The notes: generated by a model not told the origin, from the sequence alone. A stretch of DNA of 6,965 bases from Methylocystis sp. (GCA_023253795.1 JALRFG010000104.1:1-6965); one strand, 5' to 3'. Numbered from the stretch's first letter, positions 1 to 6,686 are shown. Made by a program: numbers and translations.

Positions 1-593
1 ATGATCTTGATGCCATAGGCTTCGAGCGGCGTGAGTTTGCCATCGACGACCTTCGGCTTTTCGTTCAAGCCAAACAGGCGCGGCGCAGAAGGGCCGTAAA
101 TATCGGCGTCGAGCAGCCCAACCCGCCAGTTTTGCGCGGCAAGGCCAAGCGCGAGATTGGCTGCTGTCGTCGACTTGCCGACGCCCCCTTTGCCGGAAGC
201 CACAGCGATCACGAAACGAATTTTCTCCAGCGCCGGAATCATACCCTTGCGCGGCGGTTGTGCGGGCGCAGCTGCGGGAGCGTGCTTGTGACCATGATCG
301 TGATGGTGGTGATCATGATGATGGTGATGATCGTGAGACGCCCCACCACTGGCCGTGCGTCGCTCGGCGGTGAGGGTGACGACGGCGGACTCGACGCCGG
401 GCAACGCCCGGATCGCCTTTTCGGCGTTGACCCGAGCGGCCTCCCACCCCTCCGGCTTCGCCGGGTCGCCATTGAGGGAGACATAGGCCTTGGCGCCAGA
501 CAGCATGACGCCGCTGACCTTCCCGGCGAGAGAAACGCCTCCGGGGCCGTAGAGGTTCTCCAGCGCCTTTAGAATGTCCGCCTCATTCGCCAT
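1..593 (-). CDS. mrp: Mrp/ApbC-family Fe-S cluster carrier ATPase, 3' end beyond window
   Basis: This is a P-loop ATPase of the Mrp/NBP35 family, whose members carry Fe-S clusters to apoproteins in the cytoplasm. Only the first 197 codons are present; the reading frame is open to the left edge. Residues 1 to about 78 form a MIP18/DUF59-like domain (MANEADILKALENLYG at the start, ending near LPGVESAVVTLTAER). Residues 87-104 are an 18-residue tract of His and Asp with one Gly and one Lys. An Ala/Pro linker follows, then the deviant Walker A motif SGKGGVGKST at 133-142 and LLDADIYGPSAPRLFG, the conserved switch region of Mrp proteins. The C-terminal CxxC that would bridge the cluster lies outside the window. 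The start is supported by GGAGAG six bases upstream of the ATG. It is divergent from the acyltransferase gene. The family assignment is firm from the Walker A and DADIYGPS motifs; the role of the His tract is unknown. Confidence 0.95.
   Translation of the reverse strand, partial: MANEADILKALENLYGPGGVSLAGKVSGVMLSGAKAYVSLNGDPAKPEGWEAARVNAEKAIRALPGVESAVVTLTAERRTASGGASHDHHHHHDHHHHDHGHKHAPAAAPAQPPRKGMIPALEKIRFVIAVASGKGGVGKSTTAANLALGLAAQNWRVGLLDADIYGPSAPRLFGLNEKPKVVDGKLTPLEAYGIKI
282..335 (-). other. His/Asp-rich tract inside Mrp
   Basis: These 18 codons encode 13 His, 3 Asp, 1 Gly and 1 Lys, in the order HDHHHHHDHHHHDHGHKH. The tract sits between the MIP18-like domain and the nucleotide-binding domain of Mrp. 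Such tracts commonly bind divalent metals (Ni, Zn, Co, Fe) in metallochaperones; a metal role here is inference. His codons alternate CAT and CAC, so this is not a pure trinucleotide repeat. Confidence 0.9.
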
Positions 594-670
594 GGATCGC
601 TCTCCGCCGATTTAGACCTGTTCCAAACTCCTCCTATGAAGCTGTTCGCGGCTGTCGTCCATGGGGTCAG

Positions 671-686
671 TGGGGATATTGCCCCA
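671..686. promoter_or_regulatory. small inverted repeat in the mrp/acyltransferase divergent region
   Basis: TGGGG at 671-675 pairs with CCCCA at 682-686 across the loop ATATTG. A second ATGGGG at 661-666 could pair instead with CCCCAT at 682-687, so two folds compete. It lies in the 147-bp region (594-740) between two divergent genes, where promoters for both must sit. It could be an operator or a leader hairpin for the acyltransferase gene. I see no convincing -35/-10 pair; TTGCCC at 679-684 with TGGAAT at 702-707 is the best weak match for the plus strand. Confidence 0.3.
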
Positions 687-740
687 TCGTCACATTAAAG
701 ATGGAATCGAGGAATAGCCGGTTCCACCGAATTCGAAGGG

Positions 741-1988
741 ATGACCAACACGACGCGCATGTCACAAACCAGCGTGCACCCCACTCTCCTCCCAAAAACC
801 GGCGCTCTGGAAGAGCCGCTGTCACAAATGCTTTATGCCGCGCGCTGGCTGGGTATGTTGCTGGTGCTCGGTGTGCATGCGAGCGCTGCCTTTATCAATT
901 TCAACGCTCTCAGGCCGGAAACTACGCCCCTCTTCATTGCCGCATGGCGTTTTACGGTGAATTACGCCTATGGCCGACAGGCCGTGATCGGCTTTTTTGT
1001 CATGTCCGGCTTTCTAGTCGGCGGGCCGGTTCTAGCGCGGCTCAAAAGCCAAAAGTCCTTTTTGCGCGCCTATTTCGTTCATCGCATGGTGCGCATTTAT
1101 ATGGTCGTGATCCCCGCCATTGCACTGACTTTCGCCTTCGACACAATCGGACGCACTGTTTTTCCACCCGATTACGGTGTCTACGCAGCGTTCGATGGAC
1201 ATTACGATCTGCGTTACATCGTGACCAATCTACTCAATTTGCAAGGCGTCATCGCTACACATTACGGCAGCAACGGTCCCTTATGGTCGGTGGGCTATGA
1301 GTTCTGGTATTATATGGTTTTCCCGCTTTTCCTCGCACCGCTGATCGCATTGCTTGATCAAAAACGCGGGAGCATCCTCGCCGCACTCGCAACGCTTTTT
1401 TGTCTCGCAATCAGCCTGCGTCAAATCTGGTTTCCGTTCGGCCTGACGCTCTGGGCACTGGGGGCATGGGTCTCTGTCCCGAAACAACCGCGCGTGACAT
1501 CCACGCGAGATGCTTTCGGATTATTTCTGTTCGGAACAGTGCTCCTAGGCGTCCTTTTCAACAACGACGTCTATCATGCCCACCCGTGGGTTCAGTATAT
1601 TTCTGATACCGGGTCCGCCCTTCTCTTCGCCAATCTGATTTTGACGATGCGCTTTTCAGATGGACCGCATTGGCGGCTGCTGGACTGGCATGGGCATAAA
1701 ACCCTCGCCGGTTTCACCTTCACGCTTTACGCCATTCACAACCCCACGCTCATGCTGTTGCGGGCGACAACGACTGCTGTTTTAGGGGCGGACTGGATCG
1801 AGGGCGCCGCAGCGCCGATACAATGGGCGGCGTTTGGCGTGGCGGTCAGCCTGACCATTCTGCTGGCTTATGCGCTGTCACGTTTTACTGAACGCAAAGT
1901 GGATGCCGTCCGGCGATGGGCGAGCGCGATGCTCGACAAAATCTGGCCTACGTCAGACGCCAGAAACATCCTGCCCGGAACGCATTAA
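741..1988 (+). CDS. acyltransferase-3 family integral membrane protein
   Basis: This 415-residue protein belongs to the acyltransferase-3 family (OafA/NodX-like), inner-membrane enzymes that transfer acyl groups, often acetyl, to cell-surface carbohydrates or lipids. Family features visible are YAARWLGMLLVLGVHA near residues 32-47, with the conserved Arg35 and His46; FFVMSGFL at 85-92; the basic segment FVHRMVRIY at 112-120; GPLWSVGYEFWYYMVFPLF at about 179-197, with the conserved Trp-Ser-x-x-x-Glu pattern; and FTFTLYAIHNP near 335-345. About ten hydrophobic segments are spread along the chain and there is no cleavable signal peptide. The substrate cannot be predicted. The ATG at 741 has GAAGGG directly against it, which is too close for a normal ribosome site; in-frame ATGs at 759 and 828 (Met30, with GGAAG a dozen or so bases upstream) are alternatives, and Met30 would still keep every motif. 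The gene looks more AT-rich than its neighbours. It converges on pdhC with a gap of 9 bp. Confidence 0.88.
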   Translation: MTNTTRMSQTSVHPTLLPKTGALEEPLSQMLYAARWLGMLLVLGVHASAAFINFNALRPETTPLFIAAWRFTVNYAYGRQAVIGFFVMSGFLVGGPVLARLKSQKSFLRAYFVHRMVRIYMVVIPAIALTFAFDTIGRTVFPPDYGVYAAFDGHYDLRYIVTNLLNLQGVIATHYGSNGPLWSVGYEFWYYMVFPLFLAPLIALLDQKRGSILAALATLFCLAISLRQIWFPFGLTLWALGAWVSVPKQPRVTSTRDAFGLFLFGTVLLGVLFNNDVYHAHPWVQYISDTGSALLFANLILTMRFSDGPHWRLLDWHGHKTLAGFTFTLYAIHNPTLMLLRATTTAVLGADWIEGAAAPIQWAAFGVAVSLTILLAYALSRFTERKVDAVRRWASAMLDKIWPTSDARNILPGTH

Positions 1989-1997
1989 GACGACAGG

Positions 1998-2948
1998 TCA
2001 GGCGAACATCGCCGCCGGATGTTCAATCAGATGCTTAAATTCGGATAGCAACTGTGCGCCGAGCGCGCCATCAATCGCGCGATGATCGCATGAGAGCGTC
2101 ACGCTGAGGATCGTCGCCACCGCCGGCGCGCCGTCACGGACAATCACACGCTGCTCACCCTTGCCGACGGCGAGGATCGTCGATTGCGGCGGGTTGATCA
2201 CGGCGGAAAAGCTTTTGACGCCATACATGCCGAGATTGGAGACCGCGCTAACCCCGCCCTCATATTCCTGCGGCTTGAGTTTGCGTGCGCGGGCGCGTTC
2301 TGCAAGCTCTCTGACCTCGTCGGAAATCTCATGCACGGATTTGACTTGCGCATTGCGCACAATCGGCGTGACCAGACCGCCGGGAATGGCCACCGCGACG
2401 CCAATATCCGACGATTTATGCTTCAGCATTGCGTCAGGCGTATAGGTGACATTGGCGTCAGGGACAGCCTGCAACGCCATCGCCAACGCCTTAATGATGT
2501 AATCATTCACCGATGTTTTCCACATCGGTGAACCGTCTGCGCCCTTTGGCGCCGCGCTGTTAAAATCCTCGCGCAGCCGCAGCAAGGTGTCGATGTCGCA
2601 ATCAATATTCAAATAGAAATGCGGGACCGTCTGGATGGACTCGGTCAGACGGCGCGCAATCGCCTTGCGCATCGTGTCATGCGGAATTTCCACATAGCTG
2701 TCGAGCGCATAAAGCTTGCGGGTGGCCTCCGTGGAAGCCGGCGCGGCAGGCCGTGCTTCCCTACCCATGGCGGAACGACGCGCGCCGCCATTGGCCAGCG
2801 CCTGTTTCACATCGCGTTCGACGATGCGGCCATGCGGACCGGATCCCGCGAGGGCGTTGAGGTCGAGGTTGTTTTCTTTCGCCAGACGTCGCGCCAGCGG
2901 TGAAGCGAAAATGCGCGACGCGCCTTGATCCGATGCCAGCAGCGCCAT
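1998..2948 (-). CDS. pdhC: PDH E2, dihydrolipoamide acetyltransferase lacking a lipoyl domain
   Basis: This is the E2 core of pyruvate dehydrogenase, which moves the acetyl group from lipoyl-lysine to CoA. It has 316 residues from this start. Residues 14-51 are the peripheral subunit-binding domain (FASPLARRLAKENNLDL, then GSGPHGRIVERDV), residues 52-80 an Ala/Arg-rich linker, and 85-316 the catalytic domain, with the active-site motif SCDHRAIDG (His289). Ordinary PDH E2 proteins are over 400 residues and begin with one or more lipoyl domains. Here none is present, and pdhB coding sequence occupies the bases just upstream, so it is not a mis-called start. The ATG at 2954 forms an ATGA overlap with the pdhB stop but has AGGA only one base away; the ATG at 2948 has AGGA seven bases away and is preferred. 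The lipoyl arm must come from PdhB or another protein. No E3 gene follows; the operon ends against the convergent acyltransferase gene. Confidence 0.95.
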   Translation of the reverse strand: MALLASDQGASRIFASPLARRLAKENNLDLNALAGSGPHGRIVERDVKQALANGGARRSAMGREARPAAPASTEATRKLYALDSYVEIPHDTMRKAIARRLTESIQTVPHFYLNIDCDIDTLLRLREDFNSAAPKGADGSPMWKTSVNDYIIKALAMALQAVPDANVTYTPDAMLKHKSSDIGVAVAIPGGLVTPIVRNAQVKSVHEISDEVRELAERARARKLKPQEYEGGVSAVSNLGMYGVKSFSAVINPPQSTILAVGKGEQRVIVRDGAPAVATILSVTLSCDHRAIDGALGAQLLSEFKHLIEHPAAMFA

Positions 2949-2950
2949 GG

Positions 2951-4330
2951 TCATGTCCTGTAGAGGACGGCTTTCGCCGCTGCGACAACTTCCGCCGTGC
3001 TTGGCAAGGCCAGCTTTTCAAGATTGGCTGCGTAAGGCATCGGCACATCCTTGCCGGTGACGCGCGCCACCGGCGCGTCGAGATAATCGAACGCCTCTTC
3101 CTGCACGACGGCGGCGATCTGGGCCGTCACGCCGTTTTGCGGCCAGCCTTCTTCAATCGCGACGCAACGGCCGGTTTTCTTCACCGACTCGATGATCGAC
3201 GCCGTGTCCATCGGACGCAAGGTGCGCAGATCGATCACCTCCGCCTCTATGCCGTCCTTCGCCAGTTCTTCCGCCGCCGCCAGCGCATAGGTCATGCCGA
3301 TGGAGAAGGAAACAAGCGTGACGTCGGTTCCGGCGCGTGCGATCCGCGCTTTGCCAATCGGCAGGACAAAATCTTCCAGCGCCGGCACATCGCCGGTCTT
3401 GCCGTATAAAATCTCGTTTTCGAGAAACACCACCGGATTGTCGCTGCGGATCGCCGCCTTCAACAGACCTTTGGCGTCGCTGGCGTTCGACGGCGCCATC
3501 ACGATCAGCCCCGGAACGCTCGAATACCAGGCGGAGAAATCCTGACTATGCTGCGCGCCCACGCGCGCCGCCGCGCCATTGGCGCCACGAAACACGATCG
3601 GGCTGTGGATCTGGCCGCCGCTCATATAAAGCGTCTTCGCCGCCGAATTGACGATATGGTCGATGGCCTGCATCGAGAAGTTAAACGTCATGAATTCGAC
3701 GATCGGCCGCAGCCCGGCGAAGGCCGCGCCAACGCCAATACCTGCAAAACCATATTCGGTAATCGGCGTATCCAGCACGCGCTGTGCGCCAAATTCCTGC
3801 AACAGGCCCTGCGTCACCTTATAGGCGCCCTGATATTCGCCGACCTCTTCGCCCATCACGAAGACGCCGGAGTCACGACGCATCTCCTCCGCCATCGCGT
3901 CGCGCAAGGCTTCACGCATGGTCATCGGGATCATTGTCACATCGGACGGAATCTCGGGCGCGCGCGGAGCCGGCGCAGCAGCTTGTTTAGGCGCTGGCGC
4001 TGCGACGCTGGCGGCCGTCTGCGCCGCGTCGCTATCGCCCGGCAGTTTCGGCGGCGGCAGCGTCGACTCGATCGCCGTCGCGTCTTCGCCGTCCTCGGCG
4101 ATGACGGCGATGGGCGTATTGACGGCGACATTTTCTGTGCCGCCCGGCACGAGGATGCGTGCCAGAACGCCCTCATCGACCGCCTCGACTTCCATGGTCG
4201 CCTTATCGGTCTCGATCTCGGCGATCACATCGCCTGATTTGACCTTGTCGCCTTCGTTCTTCAGCCATTTGGCGAGCTTGCCATGCTCCATGGTCGGAGA
4301 CAGCGCAGGCATGAGGACATTAATGCTCAT
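2951..4330 (-). CDS. pdhB: PDH E1 component beta subunit with N-terminal lipoyl domain
   Basis: This 459-residue protein is the beta subunit of pyruvate dehydrogenase E1, which with PdhA decarboxylates pyruvate and acetylates lipoyl-lysine. Residues 1-80 are a complete lipoyl domain (MPALSPTMEHGKLAKWLK, then EIETDKATMEVEAVDEG) with the modifiable lysine at position 43. Residues 85-130 are a flexible Ala/Pro linker. Residues 131-459 are the transketolase-like beta subunit: MGEEVGEYQGAYKVTQGL with the conserved glutamates at 161-162, DTPITEYGFAGIGVGAA, VGAQHSQDFSAWY, and the C-terminal domain with IDLRTLRPMD. Lipoyl-E1 beta fusions are established in alphaproteobacteria. In this operon it is the only lipoyl domain, since PdhC lacks one. 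The gene begins 12 bp after the pdhA stop, with GAGGA overlapping that stop as ribosome site, and overlaps pdhC or ends 2 bp before its preferred start. Confidence 0.97.
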   Translation of the reverse strand: MSINVLMPALSPTMEHGKLAKWLKNEGDKVKSGDVIAEIETDKATMEVEAVDEGVLARILVPGGTENVAVNTPIAVIAEDGEDATAIESTLPPPKLPGDSDAAQTAASVAAPAPKQAAAPAPRAPEIPSDVTMIPMTMREALRDAMAEEMRRDSGVFVMGEEVGEYQGAYKVTQGLLQEFGAQRVLDTPITEYGFAGIGVGAAFAGLRPIVEFMTFNFSMQAIDHIVNSAAKTLYMSGGQIHSPIVFRGANGAAARVGAQHSQDFSAWYSSVPGLIVMAPSNASDAKGLLKAAIRSDNPVVFLENEILYGKTGDVPALEDFVLPIGKARIARAGTDVTLVSFSIGMTYALAAAEELAKDGIEAEVIDLRTLRPMDTASIIESVKKTGRCVAIEEGWPQNGVTAQIAAVVQEEAFDYLDAPVARVTGKDVPMPYAANLEKLALPSTAEVVAAAKAVLYRT

Positions 4331-4342
4331 TCGTTCACATCC

Positions 4343-5341
4343 TCACGCCACAACGTCCGTATACAACTCGGACGGGTCCGGCTCACGGTCGCTCGTGGCG
4401 AAATCAACAGCTTCGGCGACGATCTTGCGAACGCTGGCGTCGATCTTCTTCAATTCATCCTCGCTGACGCCCGCGGCAAGCAGCCGGATGCGCACCTGCT
4501 CGATCGGATCATGCTCCTCGCGCATCCGCTCGACTTCCTCTTTCGAGCGATATTTCGCCGGATCGGACATTGAGTGGCCGCGATAACGATAGGTCAGCAC
4601 TTCGAGCAGATAAGGGCCCTTGCCGCTGCGACACCATTCAATCGCTTCATCTGCGGCGGCTTTCACGGCGCGAACATCCATACCGTCGACCTGACGCGCT
4701 GGAATCGCAAAAGCGGCGCCGCGACGGAAACATTCGGTCTGCGCCGTGGCGCGATTGATCGCCGTGCCCATGGCGTAGCGATTGTTTTCGATGATGAATA
4801 CAACCGGCAGACGCCACAGCGCTGCGATGTTGAAACTCTCGTAAACCTGCCCCTGATTGGCCGCGCCCTCGCCAAAAAAGGTGATCGAAACACGGCCGTC
4901 GCCACGATAGGCGTTGGCGAAGGCGATGCCGGCGCCAATTGGCGCGGGCGCGCCAACAATGCCATGCCCGCCGAAGAAATTCTTCTCGCGAGAGAACATG
5001 TGCATCGAGCCGCCTTTGCCCTTCGAGATGCCGCCCCGCTTGCCGGCCAGTTCGGCCATCACGCCTTTGGGATCCATGCCCATGGCGAGCATATGGCCAT
5101 GGTCGCGATAGCTGGTGGTGAATTGATCGCCCTCGCGCGACGCCATCCGGACGCCGACGACCACCGCCTCCTGACCAATGTAGAGATGGCAAAAGCCGGC
5201 GATCACGCCCATGCCGTAAAGCTGGCCGGCCTTTTCCTCGAAACGGCGGATCAGCAGCATGTCACGCAGCGCGGACAGTTCCTGTTCGCGGCTCAATTCA
5301 GCGATGGGGGCGGGTTGTGCGCCATCGGTCTCATTCGCCAT
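4343..5341 (-). CDS. pdhA: PDH E1 component alpha subunit
   Basis: This 332-residue protein is the alpha subunit of pyruvate dehydrogenase E1. It binds thiamine diphosphate and decarboxylates pyruvate together with PdhB. Recognisable parts are MLLIRRFEEKAGQLYG (28-43), SYRDHGHMLAMG (77-88), GKGGSMHMF (108-116), the thiamine diphosphate motif FFGEGAANQGQ through ENNRYAMGT (155-193), and the loop TYRYRGHSMSDPAKYR (250-265). The motif normally reads GDG; here residue 158 is Glu (codon GAG), as in human branched-chain 2-oxoacid dehydrogenase E1 alpha. The rest of the chain is PDH-like and the pdhB/pdhC context supports pyruvate as substrate. The frame is open up to 5509, but the extra 56 residues are Arg/Ser-rich, overlap the upstream gene and match nothing in the family; the ATG at 5341, after GGGAGG, gives a normal length. 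First gene of the PDH cluster. Confidence 0.96.
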   Translation of the reverse strand: MANETDGAQPAPIAELSREQELSALRDMLLIRRFEEKAGQLYGMGVIAGFCHLYIGQEAVVVGVRMASREGDQFTTSYRDHGHMLAMGMDPKGVMAELAGKRGGISKGKGGSMHMFSREKNFFGGHGIVGAPAPIGAGIAFANAYRGDGRVSITFFGEGAANQGQVYESFNIAALWRLPVVFIIENNRYAMGTAINRATAQTECFRRGAAFAIPARQVDGMDVRAVKAAADEAIEWCRSGKGPYLLEVLTYRYRGHSMSDPAKYRSKEEVERMREEHDPIEQVRIRLLAAGVSEDELKKIDASVRKIVAEAVDFATSDREPDPSELYTDVVA

Positions 5342-5426
5342 CGATGTTTCCGGCCTCCCGTTCGCCGCCACGACACCCGTCAGATAAATAGCAAATTCCA
5401 CAGTGAAACACGAGCCTTGCCGGCTC
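5342..5426 (-). promoter_or_regulatory. pdhA upstream gap, candidate promoter region
   Basis: The 85-bp gap between the DUF1499 gene and pdhA holds an AT-rich stretch (minus strand, about 5385-5410, including GGAATTTGCTATTTATC) in otherwise GC-rich DNA, and ends in the GGGAGG ribosome site of pdhA. At its far end GAGCC and GGCTC form a 5-bp stem around GGCAA, too short and without a T run to be a convincing terminator. A pdh promoter here is plausible, but no good -35 is visible, and read-through from the DUF1499 gene is equally possible. Confidence 0.3.
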
Positions 5427-6203
5427 CTAGCGGCTATCGAGCTGCAATTGCAGCTCATCCGAGAACGCCTGGATACGTTGCGCATTGGCCCCGAAATCAT
5501 GCCGGCCATGCCGAGTGGCGGCGCGCAAGTCGATCCGGGTCTGGCCGGCCAGCGGCCGCAGACGCACCGTGATGTCTTCGTCCAGCCCCATGATCAGGCT
5601 CTGGTCGATGAAATCGGCATGGGCGTCGCCCGTGCGCCCGCCGGCAGGGCGTTGGTCGATCAAGCGCCAGCCCAGCGACTTTGCGGTCTTCAGCACCAGA
5701 GACAGCGCTTCATCCGCATCCATGTCGACGACAATCGGCTCGACGTCCGGATAGGCGGCGCGTTGCGCGGCGCGCATCCGTGGCGCCAGCGCCTGCGGCT
5801 GATAGCCGTTACGGGCGGCGTCGGCCACGCGCGACAAGGAAAAATACGGCGGATCGTCAATATCTGTCACGATATCGGAGAGCGTCGGCAGGCTCAGCGC
5901 CTCAAACGCCAAATAGGCCGGCCACGCCAGCGTCAGCAGGGCGATGAAAGCCGCCAGCGTCGCGACGCCCATGCCCCGGCGTCCGGTTTGCCAGATGATA
6001 AAACTGGCTGTGGCGAACAACAGCAAAGCCACCAGCGCCAGACCCACCGCCGCGCCCAGAGACGCCAGCGCGGAAGCCGGATCGATCACCCGCAGCCGCG
6101 CCAGCCCCACCGCCAGCGCAGCAACCGTCGCCGCGAAAAGGGCGACATGTCGGCTCCACAGGGCCGCTTGCGACCAGGGCTCTTGAGGAAGTTGTCGGCG
6201 CAT
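5427..6203 (-). CDS. DUF1499 domain-containing membrane protein
   Basis: This 258-residue protein has three predicted membrane segments near residues 19-38, 45-71 and 78-100, followed by a soluble domain of about 155 residues that matches DUF1499. Features of that family are SDIVTDIDDPPYF (109-121), a central region with YPDVEPI, and the C-terminal TRIDLRAATRHGRHDFGANAQRI (residues 222-244), which fits the family's pattern of a D-x-R-S/A segment followed by G-x-x-D-x-G-x-N. The family has no established biochemical function that I can name; it is widespread in alphaproteobacteria. With three membrane segments the domain would face the side opposite the N-terminus, probably the periplasm. GAAGG nine bases upstream supports the ATG at 6203. 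It lies 85 bp upstream of pdhA on the same strand, so co-transcription is possible, but no functional tie to PDH is evident. Confidence 0.88.
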   Translation of the reverse strand: MRRQLPQEPWSQAALWSRHVALFAATVAALAVGLARLRVIDPASALASLGAAVGLALVALLLFATASFIIWQTGRRGMGVATLAAFIALLTLAWPAYLAFEALSLPTLSDIVTDIDDPPYFSLSRVADAARNGYQPQALAPRMRAAQRAAYPDVEPIVVDMDADEALSLVLKTAKSLGWRLIDQRPAGGRTGDAHADFIDQSLIMGLDEDITVRLRPLAGQTRIDLRAATRHGRHDFGANAQRIQAFSDELQLQLDSR

Positions 6204-6347
6204 GGATCAAAGCCTTCAGGTAGCTGCGCCCAAAGCAGCGGAGCGCGACCTTCTCGCCGCTTATTATAGAATCGTTAACGTGAATAGGGCATTTTTCGGG
6301 AACCGGGAGACATTTCGTCGTCCCAATCGAGTCTGGCGAGCGTAACC
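6204..6347. promoter_or_regulatory. divergent promoter region between the DUF1499 and 70-residue protein genes
   Basis: This 144-bp gap separates two divergent genes, so it should hold both promoters. An exact TATAAT lies on the minus strand at 6268-6263, about 60 bases before the DUF1499 start; on the plus strand the same bases give TATTAT at 6262-6267. Next to it is the 8-bp palindrome CGTTAACG at 6273-6280. No good -35 element is seen for either direction, so the exact promoters stay uncertain. Confidence 0.4.
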
Positions 6348-6560
6348 ATGTCGGATCAATTTTCCGTAGATTTCAATCAGGAGCAGTCCGGCGGACATCC
6401 GCATGACCTCTTGGCGCGCCTGTATCGCGAGATCGGCATTTCGGCTGTCGCCGCCGCTCTTGAGGCGACAAATTTTTCGGCTCAGCCGGTTGAACCCGTC
6501 AGCCTTGACGAGCATCGTTCGACCCTGATCGAGGAAATTCAGGAAAATATCGCCGCCTGA
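6348..6560 (+). CDS. small hypothetical protein, 70 residues
   Basis: I do not recognise this protein. It is acidic (about 11 Asp/Glu against 3 Arg and no Lys), has no membrane segment or signal peptide, and reads as mostly helical: a central HDLLARLYREIGISAVAAALEA (residues 18-39) and a C-terminal segment with SLDEHRSTLIEEIQENIAA. Support for a real gene comes from balanced amino acid composition, GC-rich third positions, a possible ribosome site GGCGAG seven bases before the ATG, and a strong terminator 24 bases after the stop. The antisense frame over the same bases would begin inside that terminator and looks random. The gene is divergent from the DUF1499 gene and convergent with tuf. The role is unknown. 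Confidence 0.65.
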   Translation: MSDQFSVDFNQEQSGGHPHDLLARLYREIGISAVAAALEATNFSAQPVEPVSLDEHRSTLIEEIQENIAA

Positions 6561-6584
6561 ATCTGTTGTTACAGAGCGGAAATA

Positions 6585-6612
6585 AAAAAGCGCGGGAACT
6601 CCCACGCTTTTT
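6585..6612. terminator. bidirectional intrinsic terminator between the small gene and tuf
   Basis: The arms AAAAAGCGCGGG (6585-6596) and CCCACGCTTTTT (6601-6612) form a 12-bp stem around the loop AACT. One position is a C-A mismatch in the plus transcript but a G-U pair in the minus transcript, so the fold is slightly better for tuf. T runs follow on both strands (TTTTTCTTTTT on plus, TTTTTTATTT on minus). It would end both the small plus-strand gene and leftward tuf transcripts. Confidence 0.9.
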
Positions 6613-6652
6613 CTTTTTATCGTCCGGCCGCATTACCGCCGCCGTTTATCAA

Positions 6653-6686
6653 TTACTCAATGATCGACGCGACGACGCCGGCGCCG
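6653..6686 (-). pseudogene. vestigial tuf 3' end (second copy)
   Basis: Read on the minus strand, these bases encode AGVVASIIE and a TAA stop, identical to the C-terminus of the intact tuf that ends 105 bp to the right. The last two sense codons differ only silently (ATT GAG here, ATA GAA in tuf). To the right of 6686 the similarity stops at a different hairpin, so no further tuf sequence is attached. It is a remnant of a tuf tail, probably from duplication or gene conversion, and not itself expressed as a protein. Confidence 0.75.
6660..6686. repeat. 27-bp exact direct repeat, copy 1
   Basis: Identical to 6765-6791, with an offset of 105 bp. It begins ATGATCGACG and ends CGGCGCCG on the plus strand. 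This copy lies in the tuf tail remnant. Confidence 0.95.

Noticed and set aside
132..572. Plus-strand open frame of 146 codons with a Met/Val/Ile-rich hydrophobic stretch
   Set aside because: It is antisense to mrp; the hydrophobic stretch is the complement of the His/Asp tract, not a membrane segment.
2761..3048. Minus-strand frame of 95 codons spanning the pdhB-pdhC junction, considered as a possible frameshifted lipoyl domain
   Set aside because: Its translation is Arg-rich with no lipoyl motif and overlaps two intact genes in another frame, so pdhC is not a frameshift product.
3548..4586. Long plus-strand open frames opposite pdhB (about 229 and 222 codons)
   Set aside because: They are shadows of GC-rich codons in a strongly matched gene, with Arg/His- or Ser-rich translations and no family resemblance.
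5342..5509. A 56-residue N-terminal extension of PdhA
   Set aside because: It is Arg/Ser-rich, overlaps the DUF1499 coding sequence and is unlike E1 alpha; the ATG at 5341 has a ribosome site and gives the normal length.
4574..5572. Plus-strand open frame of 332 codons opposite pdhA
   Set aside because: It is antisense to a well-matched gene, and no ribosome site or motif supports it.
6264..6605. Minus-strand frame of 113 codons opposite the 70-residue gene
   Set aside because: It would start inside the terminator, has irregular composition and runs through the promoter region.
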